DNA from: Sandaracinus amylolyticus | GTDB lineage: Bacteria; Myxococcota_A; Polyangia; Polyangiales; Sandaracinaceae | NCBI RefSeq assembly: GCF_000737325.1 | Contig: NZ_CP011125.1 | Location: 4,402,001-4,466,000 of the forward strand | Direction: 5' to 3' | Length of the DNA stretch: 64,000 nucleotides | Part shown: positions 8,891-22,219 of the stretch, piece after piece | How positions within the stretch are numbered: the first letter of the stretch is position 1 | Layout of the letters: each line of letters starts with the position of its first letter | Position numbers and translations under genes: made by a program | The notes under the pieces: model-generated | What the model was told of the DNA's origin: nothing | What the model saw: only the letters and a program-made list of their open reading frames with translations | Database searches by the model: none

Positions 8891-9718
8891 TCACTGCTCG
8901 CGGCGGCGGACGACGATCGTGTTCATCCGCTCGGTCTCTTCGAACTGGCGGCGGTACGTCTGCGCCTCCGCGTTCGTCTCGAAGGGACCGATCCTCACGC
9001 GGTACACGACCCCGCGACCCTCCACCTCGGCGCGCAGCACGAACGCGCGATGGCCGCGCGCGCGCAGGCCCGCGGCGAACGCCTGCGCGCCCTCGGGGCT
9101 GTCGTACGAGATGACCTGCACGGTGTACTCGCCGTCGCGTCCTTCGGGCGCGGCCTCGCCGACGCGCGCCTCGGGCAGCGCGCCCTGCAGCATCGGATCG
9201 ACCGCCGCGGCGCGCGCGAGCGAGCCTCCGCTGCCGGCCGCGATCGCGGCGGGCAGCGCCGCGGGAAGGCGTTCCGCGAGCTCGGCCGCGGTGACCGGGA
9301 CGATCGGCGCCGCGATCGTCGGTACGCCCGTGCCGGGGAGCGGATCGGGGTGACGCAGCTCGGCGGCCGCCGCGGCGAGCGCGGCGTGGACCTCGGGGCG
9401 ATCGTCGCCCTGGAGCGTCGCGGGGAACGTCAGCGCGACGGGATCGATCTCGTCCTCGTCGTCGCGCGCGGCCTGCTCGCGCTCGTCGTCGAGGCACGGC
9501 TCCGCGGGCGCGAGGCCCGACGCGCGATCGAGGCGCGCGAGGGGATCGGAGTCGGCCGCCGCGTCCTCCGCGGTGCCGGTGCCGACCTGCAAGCACAGCG
9601 AGAGCACCACGCCGACCGTCGTGATCCCCGCGAGCCCGAGGAGCGCGATGCGCCGCCCGGCGCCTTCGCCCTCGTCGCGCTCCCGCACCCGATCGAGATC
9701 TCGCATCGCGCTGTCCAT
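8891..9718 (-). CDS. single-pass SPOR-domain protein
   Basis: About 275 residues. A short cytoplasmic N-terminus is followed by one TM helix (IALLGLAGITTVGVVLSLCL), a long low-complexity acidic/Ala-rich periplasmic linker, and a C-terminal SPOR domain (EYTVQVISYDSPEGAQAF to about VYRVRIGPF), which binds denuded glycan strands at division sites. I chose the ATG giving MDSAMRDLDRV because GGAGG lies 6-7 bases upstream; a GTG 12 bases further up is the alternative. Same strand as pilT, so possibly co-transcribed. Likely a division or cell-pole peptidoglycan factor. Confidence 0.85.
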   Translation of the reverse strand: MDSAMRDLDRVRERDEGEGAGRRIALLGLAGITTVGVVLSLCLQVGTGTAEDAAADSDPLARLDRASGLAPAEPCLDDEREQAARDDEDEIDPVALTFPATLQGDDRPEVHAALAAAAAELRHPDPLPGTGVPTIAAPIVPVTAAELAERLPAALPAAIAAGSGGSLARAAAVDPMLQGALPEARVGEAAPEGRDGEYTVQVISYDSPEGAQAFAAGLRARGHRAFVLRAEVEGRGVVYRVRIGPFETNAEAQTYRRQFEETERMNTIVVRRREQ

Positions 9719-9731
9719 CGCCGCCTCCACG

Positions 9732-9757
9732 CGCCTACGTGTAAAGCGGTGTAGGCG
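9732..9757. promoter_or_regulatory. hairpin/operator-like palindrome before the SPOR gene
   Basis: CGCCTAC (9732-9738) and GTAGGCG (9751-9757) form a perfect 7-bp inverted repeat with a 12-base centre. Read leftward, a -35-like TTGACC (9772-9777) and a weak TACACC (9748-9753) overlap it. The palindrome therefore sits over the likely promoter, just upstream of the start codon, and could be an operator or leader hairpin. Confidence 0.35.
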
Positions 9758-9790
9758 ATGTAGGACAGCGTGGTCAACAAATGGGATGCG

Positions 9791-10165
9791 CTATCGATCC
9801 GGAACCACGCGCGAGACGAGCTGGCTCGTATCGGAGCCGACCATCTGCCAGACGGTGATCGTCTCACCGATGCTCGCCTGGATCCGCAGCGAGTACGCGC
9901 CGTCCTCGCCCGCTTCGGCGATGACACCCGCGCGGCGGTCCTCGTTGAATCCCATCACGATCGCCAGCGGGCGCGACACGCCGCTCACCTCGACGAAGCC
10001 GTCCTCGTCGGGCGCCGAGACGAGGGCCGTCGGCGGCGGCAGGGGCAGCGTGGGAGCCGCGCAGCCCGGCGCGCCGACCGCGAGGCCGACCACGAGCACG
10101 AAGGGCGCCACGAGGCGCAGGAGGCTGCGGCGGAGGGTCTCCACGGTCGTGCGGGTGGGTCGCAT
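9791..10165 (-). CDS. small lipoprotein of unknown function
   Basis: 124 residues with a signal peptide ending in a lipobox (VGAPGC), so it should be lipid-anchored. The mature part is about 90 residues and looks beta-rich ([35 protein letters not shown]), like a small Ig-like or carboxypeptidase-regulatory fold. Its stop is about 60 bases upstream of the SPOR gene on the same strand. Divergent from gyrA. No family recognised. Confidence 0.75.
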   Translation of the reverse strand: MRPTRTTVETLRRSLLRLVAPFVLVVGLAVGAPGCAAPTLPLPPPTALVSAPDEDGFVEVSGVSRPLAIVMGFNEDRRAGVIAEAGEDGAYSLRIQASIGETITVWQMVGSDTSQLVSRVVPDR

Positions 10166-10488
10166 TCGGCGCTTCGACTTTTCACTCGGTCGTTGGAAGT
10201 GCTCGTCGGACCAGAGTGGCGAGCCGACTCTTCATCGATGGCAACCGAGGTGCCACCCGCAGCTCGGGCCGGGATCCTACCGGATCGCGTGGGCGCCACG
10301 GTGCGACGGCGGCAACTCCGTTGGCAGGCCGACCTCTCTCTCACGCGTGCGTGCGCGCGTACGCCTACGCGCGTACGCGTGTAGGAAAAGACTGGTCGAC
10401 GTGGTACCGTGCCGCCCTTCGATCGCAGCGAGAGCCGGCTCGATCCGAGCCCGGTGCGCCGTGGTCCCCGCGGAGAGATCACCCTTTC
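10166..10488. other. divergent intergenic region upstream of gyrA
   Basis: No gene is supported here. It separates the leftward lipoprotein gene from gyrA and must hold both promoters. Its main structure is the alternating purine-pyrimidine tract at 10342-10383, described separately. A GGAGAG ribosome binding site stands about 12 bases before the gyrA ATG. No convincing -35/-10 pair was seen. Confidence 0.5.
10342..10383. repeat. alternating purine-pyrimidine (Z-DNA-prone) tract before gyrA
   Basis: Bases 10342-10364 alternate pyrimidine-purine without a break, mostly CG steps, and 10366-10383 do so again after one phase slip. The halves also form an imperfect inverted repeat (GCGCGCGTACG against TACGCGCGTAC). 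Such tracts flip to Z-DNA or extrude under negative supercoiling. It lies about 105 bases upstream of the gyrA start. Confidence 0.6.
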
Positions 10489-13121
<2,633 letters not shown>

Positions 13122-13125
<4 letters not shown>

Positions 13126-13538
13126 GCGACGCGGGGCGCGCGCACCACACGGGACGCTGCCTCTGCGGCGCGGTCTCGTACGAGGTGCGCGCGCCGCTGC
13201 GCGCGCTGTCGTTCTGCCACTGCTCGATCTGTCGTCGCCAGCACTCGCACGTCGGCGCGTACGCGAGCGCGGAGCGCGACGCGTTCGTGGTGCACGATCC
13301 GCAGGGCGCGCTGCGCTGGTATCGCTCGTCGCATGACGTGCAGCGCGGGTTCTGCGGGCACTGCGGGGCAGGGTTGTTCTTCGAGCGCGCGACGGAGAGC
13401 GAGCGCGAGGTCACCGCGGGCTCGCTCGATGCGCCGACGGGCGTGCGCGTCGAGAGCCACATCTGGGTCGGGAGCAAGGGCGACTACTACGAGCTCGCCG
13501 ACGACGGGCTCGCGAGATTCGAAGGAGATCCCGAATGA
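13122..13538 (+). CDS. GFA-family zinc-binding protein (copy 1)
   Basis: 138 residues. The glutathione-dependent formaldehyde-activating (GFA/CENP-V) fold is shown by [21 protein letters not shown] and [11 protein letters not shown], which supply the Cys ligands for two zinc ions. Members act on or bind S-hydroxymethylglutathione or are uncharacterised. It overlaps gyrA by ATGA and the next, paralogous gene by four bases, so it is probably translated together with both. The specific substrate is unknown. Confidence 0.88.
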
Positions 13539-13957
13539 GCGCCTCCGGATCGAGCTCGGTGCATGGACGTGGCCGCTGTCTGTGCGGTGCGGTCTCGTAC
13601 GAGGTCCGCGCGCCGATGCGCGAGATCTCGTTCTGCCACTGCGGGATGTGCCGGCGCGTGCACAGCTACGCGGGCGCGTACACCACGGCGATCGCCGACT
13701 CGATCGTGCTGCACGATCCGAGCGGCGCGCTCCGCTGGTATCGCTCGTCGGACGAGGTGCAGCGCGGGTTCTGCAGCACGTGCGGGACGATGTTGTTCTG
13801 GCAGCACGACGCCTCGAAGGTGCGCGGCGTGACCGCGGGATCGCTCGAAGCGCCGACGGGGCTGCGCGCCGGCATGCACATCCACGTCGCGGACAAGGGC
13901 GACTGGTACGAGATCCCCGACGACGGGCTCGAGCGACGCCAGGGCAGCTTCGCGTGA
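13535..13957 (+). CDS. GFA-family zinc-binding protein (copy 2)
   Basis: 140 residues and clearly a tandem duplicate of the preceding gene: [37 protein letters not shown] occur at the same positions. All zinc-ligand cysteines are kept. Four-base overlaps join it to the genes on both sides. The divergence of the two copies, with different residues around the second Cys pair, suggests separate substrates or a heterodimer. Confidence 0.88.
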   Translation: MSASGSSSVHGRGRCLCGAVSYEVRAPMREISFCHCGMCRRVHSYAGAYTTAIADSIVLHDPSGALRWYRSSDEVQRGFCSTCGTMLFWQHDASKVRGVTAGSLEAPTGLRAGMHIHVADKGDWYEIPDDGLERRQGSFA

Positions 13958-14496
13958 GCGAGCAGCTCTATCGCGCGTACGTCGAATCGCTGCAGCGCGA
14001 ATTCCCGGGGCTGCGCGTGATCAGCAAGCGCGGGCACACGATGTCGATCGTGATCGATCGGCTGCTGAAGATCGTCACGCTCGGTGGGCAGTCCGCCTAT
14101 CTCACGCGCTACACGACGGTGCTCGGTCGGACGATCTACACGCCGACCGAGTGGGAGCAGCGCGATCCGCGCGAGCGATACGTCACGATGCGGCACGAGG
14201 CCGTGCACCTCCGTCAGTCGCGTCGGTATGGGATGCTGCTGATGAGCGTCCTCTACGCGCTGCCGTTCTTCCCGCTCGGGCTCGCGTACGGTCGCGCGCG
14301 CATCGAGTGGGAGGCGTACGCCGAGACGTTCCGGGCGGTCGCCGAGGTGTGGGGCCCTGCGAGGGCGCGCTCACCGGAGATGCGCGCGCACGTGCTGAAG
14401 CAGTTCACGAGCCCCGCGTACGGATGGATGTGGCCCTTCCCGAAGCAGGTGAATCGCTGGATTGACGAGGTCCTGGCCACGCTGCCGGAGGCCTGA
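13954..14496 (+). CDS. hypothetical protein with HEAVH motif
   Basis: 180 residues from a GTG that overlaps the previous stop (VSEQLYRAYVESLQ). A metallopeptidase-like motif MRHEAVHLRQ lies near residue 75, followed by a hydrophobic stretch (MLLMSVLYALPFFPLGLAY) and then WEAYAETFR, where the Glu could be a third metal ligand. The size is too small for a typical M48/M56 protease. It could be a degenerate or minimal metallopeptidase-like protein; function unknown. It is the last member of the overlapping block that starts at gyrA. Confidence 0.8.
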   Translation: MSEQLYRAYVESLQREFPGLRVISKRGHTMSIVIDRLLKIVTLGGQSAYLTRYTTVLGRTIYTPTEWEQRDPRERYVTMRHEAVHLRQSRRYGMLLMSVLYALPFFPLGLAYGRARIEWEAYAETFRAVAEVWGPARARSPEMRAHVLKQFTSPAYGWMWPFPKQVNRWIDEVLATLPEA

Positions 14497-14555
14497 TCGG
14501 GCACGAGATCTTCGGCCGGATGTTCAGGTAGACTGCTCGGTCGAAGTCTCGGCTC

Positions 14556-16756
<2,201 letters not shown>

Positions 16757-16760
<4 letters not shown>

Positions 16761-17242
16761 GCGACGACCGGTTGGACCAATTGGACTACTACGACCTGCT
16801 GCAGGTCGAGCCGACGTCGACGATCGACGACGTCCGGCGCGCGTTCCACGCGTTCGCGGCGAAGTACCATCCCGATCGGTTCGCAGGCGCGCCGCCCGAG
16901 AAACAAGAGCGCGCGGCGCAGATCTACCGCCGCGGCGCCGAGGCGTATCGCGTGCTGCTCGACCCCGAGCAGCGCCGCATCTACGAGGCGCAGCGCGCGC
17001 GGGGCAAGCTCCGCCTCGACCCCGAGGAGAAGACCGATCGCGGCAACGGCCCAGGGACGGGCGGCCTCGCGATCCGCTCGCCGCGCGCGCGACCGTTCGC
17101 GCAGAAGGCGACGGAAGCATTCAAGAAGGGCGACTGGGCGACCGCGCGGCTCAACCTGAAGCTCGCGATGCAGCACGAGCCCGAGAACGCCCTCTTGCAG
17201 GCGCGGCTCGCCGAAGTGGAGCAGAGGCTTCGCGCGAGGTAG
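16757..17242 (+). CDS. J-domain cochaperone with C-terminal TPR-like region
   Basis: 161 residues. The J-domain occupies about residues 9-70 ([20 protein letters not shown]) with the HPD motif in KYHPDRF, which stimulates the Hsp70 ATPase. The C-terminal 55 residues ([24 protein letters not shown]) look like a TPR repeat. There is no Gly/Phe or zinc region, so it is a type III J-protein. The ATG overlaps the Hsp70 stop, which strongly suggests it serves that Hsp70. Confidence 0.88.
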
Positions 17243-17255
17243 ATTGCCGCCCTCC

Positions 17256-17852
17256 ATGACGCGGCGCGCCATCCTCGAGCGGATCACGAAGGAGACGCGG
17301 ATCGAGGTCGAGATCGACCTCGACGGCACCGGGCAGTACGACGTGCAGACGCCGCTCCCGTTCCTCTCGCACATGGTCGAGCAGCTCGCGCGTCACGGGA
17401 TGATCGACCTCAAGGTGCGCGCCCAGGGCGACGTCGAGATCGACGGGCACCACACGACCGAGGACCTCGCGATCACGATCGGTCGCTGCGTCGCCGACGC
17501 GCTCGGCGACAAGCGCGGCATTCGTCGCTACGGCTCGGCGACGCTCCCGATGGACGAGGCGTGCGTCACGTGCGCGATCGATCTCTCGGGGCGCACGTTC
17601 TTCCAGTCGCGGATCGACCTGCCGAAGGCGAAGGTCGGCAGCTTCGACACCGAGCTCGCCGACGTCTTCTTCGAGGGCTTCGCGCGTGGCGCGCAGTGCA
17701 ACCTGCACCTCTACAAGCACGCCGGCGACAACCTCCATCACATCATCGAGATCTCGTTCAAGGCGCTGGCGCGCGCGCTGCGCGACGCGAGCGAGATCGA
17801 TCCGCGCGCCGCGAGCGTGCTCCCGTCGACGAAGGGGACGCTGACCGAATGA
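17256..17852 (+). CDS. hisB: imidazoleglycerol-phosphate dehydratase
   Basis: 198 residues, the monofunctional HisB type without the N-terminal phosphatase. The metal-binding motifs DGHHTTEDLAI and the later LHHIIE are present. It dehydrates imidazole glycerol phosphate to imidazole acetol phosphate in histidine synthesis. The ATG giving MTRRAILERIT was chosen over a TTG 12 bases upstream. It starts 13 bases after the J-protein gene and overlaps hisH by four bases. Confidence 0.96.
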   Translation: MTRRAILERITKETRIEVEIDLDGTGQYDVQTPLPFLSHMVEQLARHGMIDLKVRAQGDVEIDGHHTTEDLAITIGRCVADALGDKRGIRRYGSATLPMDEACVTCAIDLSGRTFFQSRIDLPKAKVGSFDTELADVFFEGFARGAQCNLHLYKHAGDNLHHIIEISFKALARALRDASEIDPRAASVLPSTKGTLTE

Positions 17853-18493
17853 GCGCGGCCACGCGAGAGGTGGTCGTCGTCGACCTCGGGATGGGCAACC
17901 TGCGCAGCGTCGCGCGCGCGCTCGAGCGGGCGGGCGCGTCGGCGCGGATCAGCAGCGATGCCGAGGTGATCGCGAAGGCTCCGCGCCTCGTCGTGCCGGG
18001 GCAGGGGCAGTTCCGCGATTGTGCGAGCGCGCTCGAGGGCGAGCTCGGGAGCGCGGTGCGCGCGTTCGTCGCGAGCGGTCGGCCGTACCTCGGGATCTGC
18101 CTCGGGATGCAGGCGCTCTTCGCGTCGAGCGAGGAAGCGCCGGGCGCCGGGGGGCTCGGGATCTTCGGTGGCACGGTGGCGCGCTTCGCGCGTGATCTCC
18201 GTGATGCCAGCGGCGAGCGTCTCAAGGTCCCGCACATGGGCTGGAGCGAGCTCGCGCTTCCGCGCGCACCGCATCCGATGCTCGCGTCCGAGCCGCGCTG
18301 GTTCTACTTCGTGCACTCGTACGTGTGCGTGCCCGAGGACGCGGGGATCATCGCGGCGACGGCGGATCACGGTGGAGCGTTCTGCGCGGCGGTCGCGCGC
18401 GAGAACGTGTTCGCGTGTCAGTTCCACCCCGAGAAGAGCGGAGCGGCGGGGCACGCGCTGCTGACGCGATACGTGGAGGGCGCGTGGAGCTGA
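17849..18493 (+). CDS. hisH: imidazole glycerol phosphate synthase, glutaminase subunit
   Basis: 214 residues. The class I glutamine amidotransferase triad is visible: Cys in GICLGMQALF, and His/Glu in QFHPEKS. The N-terminus VVVVDLGMGNLRSV is typical of HisH. It supplies ammonia to HisF, which lies two genes downstream, in the HisFH complex. Overlaps at both ends indicate translational coupling. Confidence 0.96.
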   Translation: MSAATREVVVVDLGMGNLRSVARALERAGASARISSDAEVIAKAPRLVVPGQGQFRDCASALEGELGSAVRAFVASGRPYLGICLGMQALFASSEEAPGAGGLGIFGGTVARFARDLRDASGERLKVPHMGWSELALPRAPHPMLASEPRWFYFVHSYVCVPEDAGIIAATADHGGAFCAAVARENVFACQFHPEKSGAAGHALLTRYVEGAWS

Positions 18494-19208
18494 TCCCGGC
18501 GATCGACCTGCTCGAGGGCAAGGTCGTGCGCCTGCACAAGGGGCGCTACGACGAGGTCACGGTCTACGCGGACGATCCGGTCGCGGAGGCGAAGCGCTTC
18601 GCGGATCAGGGCGCGAAGCGGCTGCACGTCGTGGATCTCGAGGGCGCTCGCAGTGGTGACGCGGCGCACGCGGCGCTCGTCGAGCGCATCGTGGCGAGCG
18701 TGCCCTCGATCGCGGTGCAGGTCGGCGGTGGCGTGCGTGATGCGCGCGCGGCCGAGCGATGGCTCGCCGCAGGCGCGCAGCGTGTCGTGATGGGCACGGC
18801 CGCGATCAAGAGCCCGGACGTGGTGTCGGACCTGTGCGCGAAGCACCCGGGCCGGCTGGTGATCGCGATCGACGCGCGCAACGGCGAGGTCGCGATCGAG
18901 GGCTGGGAGAAGGGCAGCGGCGTGCGCGCCGAGGAGCTCGCGGGGCGCGTCGACGCGTGGGGCGCGGCGGCGATCCTCTACACGGACATCGATCGCGACG
19001 GCACGCGCCTCGGGCCCGCGGTGGACTCGACTGCGGCGCTGCAGGCGGCGGTGAGCGCGACGGTGATCGCGTCGGGCGGCATCGGCGAGATCGCGCACCT
19101 GCTCGAGCTCGCGCGCGCCGGGGTGCGCGCCGCGGTGTGCGGGCGCGCGCTCTATGCGGGCGCGTTCACGCTGCCCGAGGCGCTCGCCGCGCTCTCGGAG
19201 GGGCGCTG

Positions 19209-19209
<1 letters not shown>
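18484..19209 (+). CDS. hisA: ProFAR isomerase
   Basis: 241 residues of TIM barrel starting at GTG ([17 protein letters not shown]), which overlaps hisH by 10 bases. The two phosphate-binding half-barrel motifs (VGGGVRD and ASGGIGE) and the catalytic Asp in IPAIDLL are kept. It isomerises ProFAR to PRFAR. Gene order B-H-A-F matches a conventional his operon core. Confidence 0.96.
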
Positions 19210-19978
<769 letters not shown>

Positions 19979-19982
<4 letters not shown>

Positions 19983-21634
19983 ACGATCTGCTCGGCGTCA
20001 CGATCGACGATCTCGTCGCGTCCCTGAAGTCGCGGAGGATCCGGATCCCGTCGGACATCGGCGCGTTCGTCGCGCTCGAGACGGTGGAGGCGCTCTTGCG
20101 CGGTCCCGCGATCGTACGCGGTGGCGACGTGCGCATCGCCGAGGACGGAACGGTGTCGGTGTTCGCGCCGCCGAACAGCGCGTCGGCGGAGGAAGCGGCG
20201 CGCTCGGTGATCGCGCTGCTCGCGACGCTGCTCGTGGCGTCGGGCACGGGCGTGCCCCCGGTGCTGGTGGGGCTCGTGGAGCACGGCGCGGGCAGCGGGC
20301 CCGCGGCGCTCGAGCGGCTGCGCGACGAGCTCGAGGCGTCGCTGGTGCCGCTCAACCGCGGCGCGTCGCGTCGCGTGCTCTCGCGCATGATCCGCGAAGC
20401 GCGGCGCGCGGCATCGCAGGCGGAGAGCGCGCTCGACGAGGTGCCCGAGGATCAGCTCGACGACGCGCTCGACGATCTGATCGGCGCGCCCGCGAAGAAG
20501 CCCGCTGCGCCGGCGGGAGCGCGCGGAATGTCGGATCCCGATCTCGCGGCGCCCGCGTTCAGCGCGCCGCCCGCGGACCTCTCGGATCCGTTCGCCGATC
20601 CCGAGAAGGATCCGCACCCGCTCTCGGTCACGCCGCCGCCGGGCGCGGTGATCTCGCCGATCCCGCGCGTGCGTCACGAAGCGCCGAGCGATGCGATCAC
20701 GCTCGACGAGCCGCGTCCCGAGCTCGCCGCGATCGCGGCACCGAAGCGCACGACGCCGAAGGAGATCGCGAAGCCCGCGCCGCGCGTGCGCGAGCCCGCG
20801 CCCGAGCCCGCACCGGCGATCGAGTCCGAGCGTCCGCCGAAGCCGCGCGCGAAGGCGCCTCCGTCGTTCGACGAGTTCGAAGCGGCCCCGAAGAGCACGG
20901 GCCGCGGCGGCGGGTTGATTTGGGGGCTCGCGTTCGTCGTCGTGATCCTCTTCGCGATCGCCGGCGTCGCGTTGATGCGCCCGGATCTCGTGGACGTCGC
21001 GCTCGGTCGCCCGCCCGCGCCCGAGGCGCCCGCGGGCCCGACGCCCGAAGAGCAAGAAGCCGCGCTGCGCGCCCATCGCGCGCGCTTCGGCACGCTCACG
21101 GTGCGCAGCACGCCGGATCGCGCGCAGGTGCTGATGTTCGTCGGGCGTGGACCCGCGATGGCGACGCAGCTCCCGACGGGCATGGCGTACGAGCTCGTCG
21201 CGATCGCCGACGGTCGCGCGCCGACGCGTGCGATCGTGCCCGCGGACGCGCAGTGGGAGCGCACCGCGGACGGCCCGCGCTACGAGCTCGCGATGCAGAC
21301 CGGCGATCAGGCGATGCCGCCCGATCGCATGGTGCTCGGCGACACGCGCCTGCCGCGCGACGCGCTGGGCGCGCCCGGCCCCGAGCTCGGCTCGATCCGT
21401 GTCGTCACGAATCCGCCGGGCGCGAAGGTGTATCTGCTCGTCGGCTTCACGCCGCAGGTCACGGTGCAGAACGTTCGCACCGACGAGGTGGTCGAGCTGC
21501 TCGTCTACCGCGAGGGCCACGCGCTCGAGCGCGTCCCGGTGATGCCGAGCGACTGGCGCGAGGGCGAGGACGGCACGAAGACCGCCGACGTCGAGGTGAC
21601 GCTGAGACCGCTCGCGCCGCAGCGCGGTCGCTGA
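19979..21634 (+). CDS. single-TM protein with PEGA-like C-terminus, coupled to hisF
   Basis: 551 residues. The N-terminal 140 residues are a soluble helical domain ([20 protein letters not shown]) of unknown family. A Pro/Ala/Glu-rich linker follows to about residue 305, then one TM helix ([21 protein letters not shown]). The outer part has two beta-rich repeats with PEGA-like phrases ([18 protein letters not shown] and [18 protein letters not shown]). PEGA domains are thought to bind envelope polymers. This layout is common in Myxococcota regulators. Its four-base overlap with hisF is odd for a surface-sensing protein; function unknown. Confidence 0.82.
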
Positions 21635-21694
21635 GCGCTCGGTGCGGCACCGCCTTCGCCGCACGCGCCATGTTTCACGCGGAGATCGGCACCG

Positions 21695-22219
21695 TCACTC
21701 GTCGACGAACACCTTCTTGATGCCGTCCGCCGTCTGGACGAGCTTGAACGGTCGGAGCCCTCCCTCCCGCAGCGGGTTCTCGCGCCAGATGAGCCCCATC
21801 GCGTCGAGGAGGCGACTGTATTCGTCGCTGAAGGGAACTGGACCTTCCGCAACGGCGCGGATGAACTGGAGCGGCGGACGGTACTTGTGGTCGTTCACGT
21901 AGTGGTAGATGAGGTTCGGAGCGGCGAACACGTCGCCTTCGGGCGAGAAGACGCGGATCTCACCAGAGCCCAGCAGCAGCCCGGCGTCGCGCTTGAAGAA
22001 TGTGTTTTCAGGGCGCGCGCACAGTTCGCAGTCGTGCAGGCCGCGCGTCGAGTTCACGATCACCCTGCAGTAGGCCCAGAGCTTCTCAAGGAACGCGGGG
22101 GAGGGTTCCTCCGTGGGGAAATCGTGAGCCGCGTCCAGCCATCCAACGTTCATGGTCTCCGGGCCGGGTGCGTCCGGAGGAAAGTAGGTGTACGCGGAAA
22201 GGTCCTCGAAATGGGTCAT
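21695..22219 (-). CDS. putative immunity protein for the RHS toxin
   Basis: 174 residues, acidic, soluble, with no signal peptide. It starts directly after the RHS stop codon (TAA then ATG, no gap), the position of immunity genes in polymorphic toxin loci. Recognisable phrases are MNVGWLDAAHDFPTEEP, RGLHDCELC and AAPNLIYHYVNDHKYRPP, with a Cys-x-x-Cys. I do not know a function for the family. Base composition is lower in GC than the flanking genes, as in the RHS gene, so both seem to have moved as one unit. The immunity role is inferred from position only. Confidence 0.8.
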   Translation of the reverse strand: MTHFEDLSAYTYFPPDAPGPETMNVGWLDAAHDFPTEEPSPAFLEKLWAYCRVIVNSTRGLHDCELCARPENTFFKRDAGLLLGSGEIRVFSPEGDVFAAPNLIYHYVNDHKYRPPLQFIRAVAEGPVPFSDEYSRLLDAMGLIWRENPLREGGLRPFKLVQTADGIKKVFVDE

